A stretch of DNA of 64,000 nucleotides, taken from Aliihoeflea sp023389195. GTDB lineage: Bacteria; Pseudomonadota; Alphaproteobacteria; Rhizobiales; Rhizobiaceae. Positions within the stretch are counted from its first letter, which is position 1. Each line of letters begins with the position of its first letter. The notes beneath the pieces are model-generated. The model saw only the letters and a program-made list of their open reading frames with translations. It searched no databases and was not told where the DNA came from. This document shows, piece after piece, positions 34,736 to 44,593 of this stretch. The DNA lies in NCBI GenBank assembly GCA_023389195.1, contig JAEWET010000048.1, positions 23,567 to 87,566 of the forward strand. Direction: 5' to 3'. A program made the position numbers and the translations under genes.

Positions 34736-37168
34736 CTAGAACGTGGTCGAGTTGCCGCTGGTCGACTGGCCGAAATCGCCCAGCGTGCGCAGCGAGATGT
34801 TGATGCCGAAGTCGCGCGAGAGCACTTCATTGCTGACGTTGCCGCGTGTCTCCGATGCCGTGAAATTGATGCCGAAGCAATCATCGTCATAGGCAAAGCC
34901 GATGCGGCGCTGAACGAGGTTGCTCGTGTTCAGGTCGAAAGTGGCGTTACCGAAAACACGCCAGTATTCGTGCACCTGGGCCGATGCGCCGACGCGGACT
35001 TCATGTCGGTCGTCGGCGAAGCCGTAATCGGGCTGCGCATCGATAAACGAATACTGGGTCGAAAGTGAAACGCCCTGCGTCGCGTAGCTCGCCGCGACAT
35101 CGGTGCGACGGACTTCGAGATCGTCCTTGTCGAGCCGCGCCCCCGCTGCCAGCGAGACGCCGACTGGCGTGTTCAGGCCGATCATGCCGACATAGTCGGA
35201 AACGTCCTCCTCGAGGCCGGAATAGGCGCCGGCATAGACGAGGTCGGGCGAAGCGTAGGAATTCGTGCCGGCCAGATGATAGGACTGGCCGACGATCGCG
35301 TTCACGCCCCAGCCGCGACCGAGTTCGCCCGTATAGCGGATACCGACATTGGCGCGGGTGCCGCCTTCGATCCGGTCGTAGCCGGAGAATTTGTCCCGCT
35401 CGAAAAGCGTGGCCGCGTCGAAGACGAGGCTCTGCGCGTCCTCGTTCGGAATGCCCAGCCGGCCACCATAGGGCTCGTCGGGCCGTGCGAAAATCTGTCC
35501 CATCGGCTCGAAGACATGCGTCGAGCTGGACGTGGAGAACAGGATCGGCCAGCGCGCCTCGAGGCCCGCCGTCGCCATCGAGCGGTAATAGGCCGAGCGG
35601 ATGTCCGCGGCCACGCCCTGCGCACTGGCGACGCTGGCAATACCCGCGTCGGAAAGTGCTCCGTCGCCGAATTGCACGCCGATCGCGTCCTGTCGTGCGT
35701 GGAGCGAGGGCGTGATCAGGAGCCCGCCGCCGGTGATGAAGGTCCGCTTCCATTCCGCTTCGGCGGTCAGCCGCCCGGACCCGCCGTCAATCCCACGACC
35801 GGTTAGCGCGGACGACTGCGTTGCGAAGCCGCGACCATCGAACCGATCGCGCCAGAGGGCCTGGCTATTGACGTCGATCGTCAGTTCGCCGCCGGCGATC
35901 GGCGTGTCCGGCGTCACGCTGTAGTCGAAGGAGGGCAGGACGAAAGGCTGGAGAGGCGACGATGCGCTGGGGTTCAAGGTGCGGTCGCCGCTCGAATTCG
36001 TTATGAAATCGAGAGCGGATTCCTGCTTGCTGAAATGATAGGCGCGCAGGTCGAAGAAATTGCGACCGTCGAGGCCGGTCAGATAGACCTGCGAGACCTG
36101 ATCGTAGTCGTTCGCCTGCTCGATGTCGTAGGTATAGCCGAAATTCTTGTCGGTCTGAGCCAGGATGTCCCAGCCGAAGCGCCAGCGCGGATTGATCGTG
36201 AAGTCGCCGCGCGAGGCGATGAGGGCGCGCCCGGTTTCGTTGCCGTCGACCGTGCGCGAGCCGAACGTGTCGGGGTCGCGCTGCGAGATCCCGGCGATCC
36301 GCAGATTGTATTCGCCATTGTCGAAGCGCTGGCGCCATTCGGCCTGCCCGAGGAAGCCCTGCTGCGTATATCCGCCCGCCGTGACCGTCAAATCGTAAGT
36401 CGGCGAAAGCGCGAAATAATACGGCACGTTGATGAAGGTGCCGAGATTGTCCGAGCTGCCGAAGGTGGGGAAGAGGAAACCGCTTTTGCGCTTGACCGTC
36501 GGGTCGGCGATCTCGAACGCCGGCACCCAGGCGAGGGGCACGCCGAGGAACTCGAACCGCGCACGTTCGAAGCGCACGGTCTTGGTCTCGCCGTTCCAGA
36601 TGATCTTCTGTGCCTTGATGTTCCAGACCGGCGGCTTGTCGGGATTTTCCTCGCAAGGCTCGCACGCCGTGTAGACGCCGCGCTCGAACTCCGTCACCGC
36701 ACCGCCGCGCCGTTCCGCGCTATCGGCGCCGAAATAGACGCGGTCCGGCGTCTCCACGCGCAGCGTGCGCACGAAGGCGTCGGCGAAATCGTCGGTGACG
36801 TCGATCTCGTCGGCCTGGAAGCGCGTGCCGTCAGGGTCGATGATCTCGACGCCGCCGCTCGCGATCAGCCGCGACGTCGCGCGGTCATAGGTGACGCGCT
36901 GCGCCACGAGGCGATTGCCGTCATAGTCGATTTGGACGGAGCCGACGGCGGTGATGCGGTTGCGGTCGTTGTCGTAGACCAGCGTGTCCGCTTCGAGCAG
37001 CATGTCGGCATTGGGATCGGTCTGCGCGGACAGATCGATGCTCTGCGCGATGACGGGCTGCAACGCGACGATCGAACCGGTCGCAGCGAGCACGCCGGCA
37101 AGCGCCGTCGCACCCAGAAGGCGCCGGGCTCGAACTGCTCTGCTCAGGCCGGAAAGCACGCTCCTCAC
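34736..37168 (-). CDS. lptD: LPS-assembly protein LptD
   Basis: Outer-membrane beta-barrel that inserts lipopolysaccharide into the outer leaflet. 810 residues from GTG 37168, which shares one base with the lptG stop (TAGTG) and has AGAGAGGA upstream. There is a signal-like N-terminus ending in VIAQ, an OstA/LptA-like beta-jellyroll near 50-170 and a C-terminal barrel. A Cys pair CEPC near 160 may take part in a disulfide; the disulfide arrangement of E. coli LptD is not obvious here. Confidence 0.94.
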   Translation of the reverse strand: MRSVLSGLSRAVRARRLLGATALAGVLAATGSIVALQPVIAQSIDLSAQTDPNADMLLEADTLVYDNDRNRITAVGSVQIDYDGNRLVAQRVTYDRATSRLIASGGVEIIDPDGTRFQADEIDVTDDFADAFVRTLRVETPDRVYFGADSAERRGGAVTEFERGVYTACEPCEENPDKPPVWNIKAQKIIWNGETKTVRFERARFEFLGVPLAWVPAFEIADPTVKRKSGFLFPTFGSSDNLGTFINVPYYFALSPTYDLTVTAGGYTQQGFLGQAEWRQRFDNGEYNLRIAGISQRDPDTFGSRTVDGNETGRALIASRGDFTINPRWRFGWDILAQTDKNFGYTYDIEQANDYDQVSQVYLTGLDGRNFFDLRAYHFSKQESALDFITNSSGDRTLNPSASSPLQPFVLPSFDYSVTPDTPIAGGELTIDVNSQALWRDRFDGRGFATQSSALTGRGIDGGSGRLTAEAEWKRTFITGGGLLITPSLHARQDAIGVQFGDGALSDAGIASVASAQGVAADIRSAYYRSMATAGLEARWPILFSTSSSTHVFEPMGQIFARPDEPYGGRLGIPNEDAQSLVFDAATLFERDKFSGYDRIEGGTRANVGIRYTGELGRGWGVNAIVGQSYHLAGTNSYASPDLVYAGAYSGLEEDVSDYVGMIGLNTPVGVSLAAGARLDKDDLEVRRTDVAASYATQGVSLSTQYSFIDAQPDYGFADDRHEVRVGASAQVHEYWRVFGNATFDLNTSNLVQRRIGFAYDDDCFGINFTASETRGNVSNEVLSRDFGINISLRTLGDFGQSTSGNSTTF

Positions 37169-38256
37169 TAACCGTCCTCTCTGTACAGCAAGAAAGTCAC
37201 CCCGAAAAAGCCCGCGACGACGACCGGAAACCAAGCGGCGGCGACAGGCGGCACGAATCCGGCGCTCCCGAACGCCTTGACCAGAACCGTCACGACATAA
37301 AGCAGAAACCCCGCCATCACGCCACCCAGAATCATGGCGGATGATTGTCCCATTCTGGCAAAACGCATCGACACTGTCGCGGCGATAAGCGTCATCGCGA
37401 CGAGCAGCGCCGGCATGGCGAGCATCGAGTGCATGTGCATGGCGAAATTGTTTGCCGGCAGCCCGAACGAGCGTGCCGCAGCGATCTTGCGCGGCAGTTG
37501 GAAGATCGGGATCGTCTCCGGGCTTGCCAGGCGTTCGAGAACGAACTCAGGCGTCAGGTTGGTCGGAATCGAGACCGTTTCCATGAGTTCCGGCGGATTG
37601 CCGCGCGTGGTACGCCGGGCGTTCACGAGCTCCCATTCGCCGGCGCGCAGGAATGCCCGCTGCGCATCGAATCGTTCCATCGCGTCCATGTCGGCGCCGA
37701 TGACGATGAAGGTCGCGCCGACGAGCTGCAGCCCTTCGTCGAGGACGCCGGCGGCGCCGATATAGGTCTCGGTCTGCCCGACCCGCTGCTTGATCCACGG
37801 CGCTTCGTCGCCGGCCACCGGCGTGTTGTTGCCGCCGCGAATGTCGGCCTCGAGAAACTGCGTGCGCTCGTAGCCGAAGGAGGCGAGGGGATTGAGGACG
37901 AAAAGCGCGGCGAAGCCGAAGAGAAGCGCGCCGATGCAGATCGGCAGCAGGAACTGCCAGGCCGAGATTCCGGCGGCCCGCGCCACGACGAGCTCATATT
38001 TGCGGTTGAGCGAGATCAGCGTCGCGATGCCCGAGACGAGTGCGATGAACGGCACCGCCTGCTGCATGATGAATGGCGTCTGCAGGGCAGCGTACGTCAC
38101 GCCCCACCACAGCGAATAGTCCGGCAGGTCGCCGACCCGGCGCGAGACTTCGGTAAAGTTGACGATGAAGATGAGGCCGAAGATGCCGGTGAAGAACCAG
38201 AAGGTGATGATCAGGTAGCGCCGCATGAAATAGGCGCCGAGGGTGCGTCCGATCAT
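37168..38256 (-). CDS. lptG: LPS export ABC transporter permease LptG
   Basis: 362-residue inner-membrane subunit of LptB2FG, which lifts LPS out of the inner membrane. It has helices at the N-terminus (MIGRTLGAYFMRRYLIITFW) and C-terminus around a periplasmic beta-jellyroll domain. The start overlaps lptF by 4 bases and the stop overlaps lptD by one, so lptF-lptG-lptD are translationally coupled. Confidence 0.95.
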   Translation of the reverse strand: MIGRTLGAYFMRRYLIITFWFFTGIFGLIFIVNFTEVSRRVGDLPDYSLWWGVTYAALQTPFIMQQAVPFIALVSGIATLISLNRKYELVVARAAGISAWQFLLPICIGALLFGFAALFVLNPLASFGYERTQFLEADIRGGNNTPVAGDEAPWIKQRVGQTETYIGAAGVLDEGLQLVGATFIVIGADMDAMERFDAQRAFLRAGEWELVNARRTTRGNPPELMETVSIPTNLTPEFVLERLASPETIPIFQLPRKIAAARSFGLPANNFAMHMHSMLAMPALLVAMTLIAATVSMRFARMGQSSAMILGGVMAGFLLYVVTVLVKAFGSAGFVPPVAAAWFPVVVAGFFGVTFLLYREDG

Positions 38257-39437
38257 GGCTTGCCCTCCGAGGCCGAGCGGCGGCGAAAAATCGACCGCGT
38301 CGCCTGGCGGGTCCAGAACTCCTGCATGCGTTCGGTCCAGCGGGTCGGGATTTCGAGCCGCTTGTTTGCCGCGATCACCCAGATGCACACGGCCATCGCC
38401 ATCAGCGGCACCGCATACAGGGCGGGAATGACGGCAGGACTGTCGGCCGCGGCATTGCCGACGATGAAGCCTTCCCACCGGATGAAGAGCGCGATCAGCA
38501 TGGTCGTGATCAGTGGATGGATGCGCGATTCGCGGAAGGATCGCGAATGGCCGGCAACCGCCAGGCCCACCAGCGCGAAGACCAGCGGATAGACCCAGTC
38601 TGTCAGCCGCCGGTGCAACTCGGCCGCAAAGGCAAGCGGTGCACTCTGGAAGACCGGGTCGGCTGGGTCCGGGTTCAGCAGGAATCCGAGGGTTCGGTCC
38701 TTGGGCAGATAGTTGATCTGAGAGGTTGCCGGCGCGAATTCGGCCAGGTCGAACGCATAGGACTGGTAGCGGATGATCGAGACGTTGCCGGTCGCGTTGC
38801 GCCGGTGAACGACACCGTCCTGCATCACCAGCACGTGCTCGCCATTGAGTTCGATCGTCGCGCCGGTGTCGGCGTAATAGATCAGCTCGGTCTCTTCCTC
38901 GCGCGTATCGGCAAGGAAGATGCCGGCAAAGCGGCCATCGGGCAGCCTTTCGCTGATCTGGATGACGAGGCCGTCATCGATGGTCTGGAACGTGCCTTCC
39001 TGAACGACGGAGGTGATGAGGTCCGCGCGCGCTTCGGAGACGAGGGCGCGCAGCCTTTCGCGGGCGAACGGCTCGACGCCGTTCTCGATCGCGAAGGAGG
39101 CGACGGAGGCGAGGGCCGCGATCAGCAGGATCGGTCGGACGACCGTCGTCTTCGGGCTGCCCGAGGCGGTGATCACGATCAGCTCCGAATCGGTGTTCAT
39201 GGAGCTCAGCGTCTGCGCGACGGCGATTCCGAGCGCGAACGGAATCACGATCGGGATGACGGCGGGCAGCACCAGCGCGGCGATCTCGAAGAAGGTTGCG
39301 GCGGACTGTCCGCTGCTGGTGACGATATTGATGCGGGTGAGGACCTGCGTCGTCCATACGATGGCCAGAACCCATAGCAGCGTCACCGCGAAAATCGCGA
39401 AGGTGCGCCGCATGATGTAGGTTTCGAGCACTCTCAT
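38253..39437 (-). CDS. lptF: LPS export ABC transporter permease LptF
   Basis: 394-residue YjgP/YjgQ family permease, partner of LptG. Six membrane helices are split by a periplasmic domain (about 130-270). The N-terminus MRVLETYIMRRT is typical. It is the first gene of the lptF-lptG-lptD-surA-pdxA-rsmA run, divergent from pepA. LptB and LptC are not in the window. Confidence 0.95.
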   Translation of the reverse strand: MRVLETYIMRRTFAIFAVTLLWVLAIVWTTQVLTRINIVTSSGQSAATFFEIAALVLPAVIPIVIPFALGIAVAQTLSSMNTDSELIVITASGSPKTTVVRPILLIAALASVASFAIENGVEPFARERLRALVSEARADLITSVVQEGTFQTIDDGLVIQISERLPDGRFAGIFLADTREEETELIYYADTGATIELNGEHVLVMQDGVVHRRNATGNVSIIRYQSYAFDLAEFAPATSQINYLPKDRTLGFLLNPDPADPVFQSAPLAFAAELHRRLTDWVYPLVFALVGLAVAGHSRSFRESRIHPLITTMLIALFIRWEGFIVGNAAADSPAVIPALYAVPLMAMAVCIWVIAANKRLEIPTRWTERMQEFWTRQATRSIFRRRSASEGKP

Positions 39438-39542
39438 GCGAGCTGATTGATCCGTTCATTGGGGCAAGTCTACGGCGCATGCTGCTGCCGCTGCGTCGCT
39501 TTGCCGACGCAACCCGTTCCGTGGAACATACAATCGGCCTCC

Positions 39543-39560
39543 TTGGCAAACAAATGCCAA
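39543..39560. promoter_or_regulatory. Inverted repeat in the lptF-pepA divergent spacer
   Basis: TTGGCA and TGCCAA around six bases. The form suits a dimeric regulator site between the two divergent genes. The rest of the 255-base spacer (39438-39692) shows no gene; a 78-codon frame inside it is not convincing. Confidence 0.35.
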
Positions 39561-39692
39561 ACACGCATGGTTAACGATTGGTTGACGACCTCTTTCGACC
39601 TGGCCCACCTGTCTTTTCTTGAAATGCGGTGCCCGATTCTCTACCGCAAAGGCAACGACCTCGCCTTCCATCCCTTCGCTTAAGGATAGCCA

Positions 39693-41183
39693 ATGTCCCG
39701 CACCCCAGCCATCAGCTTTGCCAAGCCGTCATCCATCTCAGAAGGCGTTCTGGTGCTCTTGAGCGGCGAGGAAACCGGCTTGGCTGCTTCGGCGGCGGGA
39801 CATGACCCGCAGGGCGTTCTCCCCCGCGCGATGGAAGTCGCTTCGTTCAAGGGCAAGATGGGCACCTCGGCCGACATCCTCGCGCCGCACGGAACCACGC
39901 TCGACAGGCTGGTCGTGCTCGGCATCGGCAAGCCGTCGGCGCTCGACGAGCAGGCCTGGCTGAAGATCGGCGGCGCGGTGCAGACCGCGGGCCGCAAGGC
40001 GAAGAAGGTGACGGTGATCCTCGACGTCGCCGGCGCCGAGGCGTCGTCCACCGAGGCCGCGCAGCTTGCCATGGGCATCCTTTTGCGCGCCTACACTTTC
40101 GACAAGTACAAGACGCGCAAGGACGAGGCCAACGGCGAGGGCGACAAGGAAACCGCCTTCGTCGTCGCCTGCGCCGATCCGCAAGGGGCGAAGAAGAAGT
40201 TCGCCGAACTGGAAGGCATCGCCGGCGGCGTGCTCCTGGCCCGCGATCTTGTCAACGAACCGGCCAACATCCTCGGCCCGCTCGAATTCGCCGCCAAGGC
40301 GAAGGAACTGGAATCGCTCGGCGTCGAAATCGAAATCCTCGACGATTCGGACATGGAAAAGCTCGGCATGGGCGCGCTTCTGGGCGTTGCGCAGGGCTCG
40401 GAGCGTCCGGCGCGTCTCGTCGTCATGAAGTGGAATGGCGGCAAGGCAAAGGACAAGCCCGTCGCCTTTGTCGGCAAGGGCGTGGTGTTCGATTCGGGCG
40501 GCATCTCCATCAAGCCGGCCGCCGGCATGGAGGACATGAAGGGCGACATGGGCGGCGCGGCCGCCGTCACCGGCCTGATGCACGCGCTCGCCGCCCGCAA
40601 GGCAAAGGCCAACGTCGTCGGCATCATCGGCCTCGTCGAGAACATGCTCGACGGCAAGGCGCAGCGTCCCGGCGACATCGTCACCTCGATGTCCGGCCAG
40701 ACGATCGAAGTCCTCAACACCGACGCGGAAGGTCGCCTCGTGCTGGCGGATGCGCTCTGGTATTGCAACGACCGCTTCGAGCCGCGTTTCATGATCAATC
40801 TGGCGACGCTGACGGGTGCGATTCTGATCGCGCTCGGCCAGCACCATGCCGGCCTCTTCTCCAACAATGACGAACTCGCCGGCCGTCTCTTCGATGCGGG
40901 CCAGGCGACGGGCGAGAAGGTCTGGCGCATGCCGATGGGCCCGGACTACGACAAGCTCATCGATTCCAAGAACGCCGACATGAAGAATATCGGCGGCCGC
41001 CATGCCGGCGCGATCACCGCCGCCCAGTTCCTGCAGCGTTTCGTCAAGGACACGCCCTGGGCGCATCTCGACGTCGCAGGCACCGCCATGGGCTCGCCCA
41101 CCAACGAGATCAGCCAGAGCTGGGCGTCGGGCTACGGCGTGCGCCTTCTCGACCGCCTCGTGCGCGATCACTACGAAGGCTGA
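39693..41183 (+). CDS. pepA: Leucyl aminopeptidase (cytosol aminopeptidase)
   Basis: M17 family exopeptidase, 496 residues, expected as a hexamer with two metal ions. The family signature NTDAEGRL is at 342-349, and metal ligands lie in VGKGVVFDSGG and KGDMGGAAAV. TAAGGA ribosome-binding site. Immediately followed by holC, a very widely conserved neighbour pair. Confidence 0.96.
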   Translation: MSRTPAISFAKPSSISEGVLVLLSGEETGLAASAAGHDPQGVLPRAMEVASFKGKMGTSADILAPHGTTLDRLVVLGIGKPSALDEQAWLKIGGAVQTAGRKAKKVTVILDVAGAEASSTEAAQLAMGILLRAYTFDKYKTRKDEANGEGDKETAFVVACADPQGAKKKFAELEGIAGGVLLARDLVNEPANILGPLEFAAKAKELESLGVEIEILDDSDMEKLGMGALLGVAQGSERPARLVVMKWNGGKAKDKPVAFVGKGVVFDSGGISIKPAAGMEDMKGDMGGAAAVTGLMHALAARKAKANVVGIIGLVENMLDGKAQRPGDIVTSMSGQTIEVLNTDAEGRLVLADALWYCNDRFEPRFMINLATLTGAILIALGQHHAGLFSNNDELAGRLFDAGQATGEKVWRMPMGPDYDKLIDSKNADMKNIGGRHAGAITAAQFLQRFVKDTPWAHLDVAGTAMGSPTNEISQSWASGYGVRLLDRLVRDHYEG

Positions 41184-41190
41184 GGCGCGC

Positions 41191-41640
41191 TTGACGGAAA
41201 TCCTGTTCTACCACCTGACCGAATCCACACTCGAAGAGGCGCTGCCGGCGCTTCTCGAAAAGTCGATCGACCGGGGCTGGAAGGCGGTCGTCCAGGCAGG
41301 GGGCGAGGAGCGCCGGGATGCGCTCGACGCCGCCTTGTGGACCTTTCGCGACGATTCGTTCCTGGCGCATGGTACCGATGCCGAACCCCACGCTTCGGAA
41401 AATCCGGTTCTCTTGACGACTGGGCAGGGAAACGAGAACGGCGCGCAGATCCGGTTTCTGGTCGATGGTGCCGACGCACCCGATCTGGCCGGATACGAGC
41501 GCGCGGTGTTCATGTTCGACGGTCATGACGACGAGCAGCTTCGCAAGGCGCGCGAGAGCTGGAAACAACTGCGGCAAGAAAGTCACACCGTCACCTATTG
41601 GCAGCAATCCTCGGATCGCCGCTGGGAACGCAAGGCCTGA
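41191..41640 (+). CDS. holC: DNA polymerase III subunit chi
   Basis: 149 residues from a TTG start at 41191, 7 bases after the pepA stop. The N-terminus TEILFYHLTESTLEEALPAL and central FLAHG match HolC, which links the clamp loader to SSB. No ATG exists at the right place; the frame to the left belongs to the antisense of pepA. Confidence 0.9.
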   Translation: MTEILFYHLTESTLEEALPALLEKSIDRGWKAVVQAGGEERRDALDAALWTFRDDSFLAHGTDAEPHASENPVLLTTGQGNENGAQIRFLVDGADAPDLAGYERAVFMFDGHDDEQLRKARESWKQLRQESHTVTYWQQSSDRRWERKA

Positions 41641-41658
41641 TCAAGAGTTCTGGCGGTC

Positions 41659-42078
41659 ATGAATAGAACTTTACCTGCACTTGCCTTGATCGCTTGCGCC
41701 GCCGCCCTTGCCGGCTGCGGCAGCGAAGCGCCGATCGCACAGACGGCGGAAGCCGCGGCCCCGGTCGTCCAGACCCAGCCGGGCGTCGGTCACATCTATG
41801 GACGCTGGGCGCTGGACCCGGCCTTCTGCTCGGCGGATGGCGCAAGCCGTGTCATCACGATCGGCGAGCAGAAGCTTGACTCGCGCAACTACGCCTGCAC
41901 CATGACCACACCCGAGGTGAACGGAGAGGGATGGCTGGTCACGCTCGAATGCACCGGCTCGAACGGTGCAGAGGACGTCACCGAGCGCGTGCGCTTCGTG
42001 CCGAACGAGGAAAAGCTCGAACTCAACTATATCGATCGAACCGAACGCAACGACGAGCGTCTGGTCCGTTGCCCATAG
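41659..42078 (+). CDS. Putative lipoprotein
   Basis: 139 residues with a lipobox LAGC ending at Cys20, so probably lipid-anchored. The mature part is small and has three further cysteines (near 58, 80 and 97) plus a final Cys-Pro. No recognised domain. It converges with the ABC-F gene one base later. Confidence 0.75.
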   Translation: MNRTLPALALIACAAALAGCGSEAPIAQTAEAAAPVVQTQPGVGHIYGRWALDPAFCSADGASRVITIGEQKLDSRNYACTMTTPEVNGEGWLVTLECTGSNGAEDVTERVRFVPNEEKLELNYIDRTERNDERLVRCP

Positions 42079-42079
42079 T

Positions 42080-43960
42080 TCAGGCGGCCGCTATTCCCTC
42101 TTCGTATTCGGTCGAAAGGTTCAGCCAGATTTCCTCGTGCCGTTCGAGTGCTGCGACATTGTCGGAGCGCTCCTTGGCCAGTTTCGCCGCCTTGCCCGGA
42201 TCGCGCTGGTAGAGCGTCGGCACGGCCAGTTCCGTGTCGAGCGCGTCGATGCGCTTGCGCGTGCGCTCGATCAGGCCTTCCGTCGCCTTGATCTGCTTGG
42301 CGAGCGGCTCCAGCGCTGCGCGCCTTTGGGCGGCTTCCCGGCGCTTGTCCGCCTTCGAGGCCTTGTCCGTTTCGCGCTTTTCGCGCCGGTCGGAGGCGCC
42401 GCCCGTCACCACCTGCCGGTAGTCGGCCATGTCGCCGTCGAAGGGTCCCACCTGGCCGTCCTTGACGAGCCACAGCCGGTCGGCCGATGCCTCGATCAGG
42501 TGCCTGTCGTGGCTAATGACCATCACGGCGCCCGAATAATCGTTGAGCGCGTGGATCAGCGCTTCGCGGCTGTCGATGTCGAGATGGTTGGTCGGCTCGT
42601 CGAGGATGAGCAGGTTTGGGCCGTCGAAGGCCGCGATGCCCATCAGGAGCCGTGCCTTCTCGCCACCTGACAGATCCTTGGCGGGCGTCAGCATCTTTTC
42701 CGTCACGAGACCCATCTGCGCGACGCGCGCACGCACCTTGGCTTCAGGCGCATCCGGCATCAGCCGGCGCACATGCTCGATGGCGTTTTCCTCCGGCCGC
42801 AGATCGTCGAGCTGGTGCTGGGCAAAGATCGCGACCTTGAGGCCCGGAGCGATGGTCATCGTGCCCGAATCGAGTTGCAGCCGGCCCGAGAGCAGCTTGG
42901 CGAATGTCGACTTGCCGTTGCCGTTGGCACCCAGAAGCGCGATGCGATCATCATCGTCGATGCGAAGCGACATGCGCGACAGGACCGGCTTGCCCGGCGT
43001 ATAGCCGACCGACCCGCCCGAAATCGCGATGATCGGCGCCGCGACCGTCTTCGTCGGCTCGGTGAAGGTGAACGGCCGCACGCTTTCGCCCATGAAGCTG
43101 TCGATCGGCTTCAGCTTCTCCAGCGCCTTCAGCCGCGATTGCGCCTGCCGCGCCTTCGACGCCTTGTAGCGGAAGCGCTCGACGAAGGCTTCCATGTGCT
43201 TGCGATGGGCTTCCTGCTTGACGATGGATTTCTGCTGCAATTCGGCCTGTTCGGCATATTGCCGCGAAAACTGGTCGTAGCCGCCGCGCCAGAAGGTCAG
43301 CTTCTTGTTCTCCAGATGGACGATCGAGGAAACCGCGCGGTTGAGCAGGTCTCGGTCGTGGCTGATCAGCAAAACGGTATGCGGATAGCGCGACAGATAG
43401 TTCTCGAGCCAGAGCGTGCCTTCGAGGTCGAGATAGTTGGTCGGCTCGTCGAGAAGCAGCAGATCGGGTTCGGCAAACAGAACCGAGGCGAGGGCGACGC
43501 GCATCCGCCAGCCGCCGGAAAAGGAGGAGGCCGGCCGCTGTTGCGCCGCTTCGTCGAATCCGAGCCCGGCAAGAATGGTCGCCGCCCGCGCCTCGGCCGA
43601 ATGGGCGTCGATATCGGCCAGCCGCATCTGGATTTCGGCGATCCGGTGCGGGTCGTGCGCGCTTTCGGCCTCGTGAAGCAGCGACGCGCGCTCCGTGTCG
43701 GCCTTGAGCACGATCGAGATGAGCGATTCTTCCGTGCCGGGCGCTTCCTGCGCCACCTGACCGATCCGCGTGTTCCGCGGCAGATTGATCGACCCGCTTT
43801 CGGTCGGCAATTCGCCGGTGATCGCCTTGAACAGCGTCGTCTTGCCGGTGCCGTTGCGGCCGACGAGGCCGGCCTTGGCGCCTGCGGGCAGGGACAGCGT
43901 CGCGTGGTCGATCAGGAGTCGACCGGCGATGCGCAGGGAGATGTCGTCGAGAACCAGCAT
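42080..43960 (-). CDS. ABC-F family ATPase (Uup/YheS type)
   Basis: 626 residues with two ABC domains and no membrane segment. Walker A motifs are VGRNGTGKTT (near 32) and LGANGNGKST (near 337), each followed by an SGG signature and LLLLDEPTN(Y/H)LD. The charged linker (about 240-300) and a coiled-coil C-terminus rich in Lys/Arg/Ala are typical. ABC-F proteins act on ribosomes to resolve stalls or assist translation. ATG 43960 starts MLVLDDISLRIAGRLL. Confidence 0.92.
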   Translation of the reverse strand: MLVLDDISLRIAGRLLIDHATLSLPAGAKAGLVGRNGTGKTTLFKAITGELPTESGSINLPRNTRIGQVAQEAPGTEESLISIVLKADTERASLLHEAESAHDPHRIAEIQMRLADIDAHSAEARAATILAGLGFDEAAQQRPASSFSGGWRMRVALASVLFAEPDLLLLDEPTNYLDLEGTLWLENYLSRYPHTVLLISHDRDLLNRAVSSIVHLENKKLTFWRGGYDQFSRQYAEQAELQQKSIVKQEAHRKHMEAFVERFRYKASKARQAQSRLKALEKLKPIDSFMGESVRPFTFTEPTKTVAAPIIAISGGSVGYTPGKPVLSRMSLRIDDDDRIALLGANGNGKSTFAKLLSGRLQLDSGTMTIAPGLKVAIFAQHQLDDLRPEENAIEHVRRLMPDAPEAKVRARVAQMGLVTEKMLTPAKDLSGGEKARLLMGIAAFDGPNLLILDEPTNHLDIDSREALIHALNDYSGAVMVISHDRHLIEASADRLWLVKDGQVGPFDGDMADYRQVVTGGASDRREKRETDKASKADKRREAAQRRAALEPLAKQIKATEGLIERTRKRIDALDTELAVPTLYQRDPGKAAKLAKERSDNVAALERHEEIWLNLSTEYEEGIAAA

Positions 43961-44034
43961 GATGCTGCGCTGTTTGGACTGCCGCCGCATCGCGCGCAAG
44001 GGGGCGCCGCGCGCGAGCTAGATCGATGCGGTGC

Positions 44035-44064
44035 CTGACCCGTCGATCACGAATATGTTATAAT
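44035..44064 (+). promoter_or_regulatory. Promoter of the CcoN-like membrane protein gene
   Basis: A perfect TATAAT at 44059-44064 with CTGACC at 44035-44040, spacer 18 bases. Transcription would start near 44071, giving a leader of about 40 bases. Confidence 0.55.
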
Positions 44065-44111
44065 CGACCGCCGCCAAAACGGCGAAAACAAACATCGAGG
44101 GGTGATCGGCA

Positions 44112-44522
44112 ATGCCACAGGTTTCGCAACTCTTCTTCAAGGCTGCAATTCTGTTTCTATTGGTCGGCATCGGCATGGGACTGCAGATGTCGATCTCCGG
44201 CAATCACAACGTCATCGGCGCCCATGCGCACACCAATCTTCTAGGCTGGGTGACGAGTGCGCTGTTCGGCACATACTACGCGCTCAACAAGGAGAAGGCG
44301 GCTCAGCGCCTCGCCATGATCCAGTTCGGCGTCTACACGCTCGGCGTCGTCGTCATGGTGCCGTCGCTTTATCTGCTGCTGCAGGGCAATGCCGGCGCCG
44401 AGCCGTTCGTGGCGATCTCGTCGCTGATCGCGTTTCTCGGCGTGGCGATCTTCGCCTTCATTGTCTTCGCTCCAGCGCCCGCCGCCCGCGAAATGCCGCG
44501 CGGCCCGCTTGCCGTGAACTGA
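44112..44522 (+). CDS. Small four-helix membrane protein with a CcoN/NorB-like histidine motif
   Basis: 136 residues with four hydrophobic segments (about 8-26, 38-58, 66-92, 96-122). The second begins with HAHTNLLGWV (residues 38-47), which resembles the helix of heme-copper oxidase subunit I that supplies a heme ligand; His32 is also present. It is far too short to be an oxidase. It may be a stand-alone heme-binding or stress membrane protein; the function is unknown. GAGGGG lies about 10 bases upstream of the ATG. Confidence 0.75.
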   Translation: MPQVSQLFFKAAILFLLVGIGMGLQMSISGNHNVIGAHAHTNLLGWVTSALFGTYYALNKEKAAQRLAMIQFGVYTLGVVVMVPSLYLLLQGNAGAEPFVAISSLIAFLGVAIFAFIVFAPAPAAREMPRGPLAVN

Positions 44523-44593
44523 CGAAACGGGCGCCGGCTCGCACCGGCGCCCTCTGAGACTTGATCCGGGCGAGCCTGGGCCCGCCTGGAAAA

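Noticed and set aside
39447..39683. 78-codon frame in the lptF-pepA spacer
   Set aside because: No ribosome-binding site, odd composition (Cys-Cys-Cys-Arg), and it occupies the expected promoter region.
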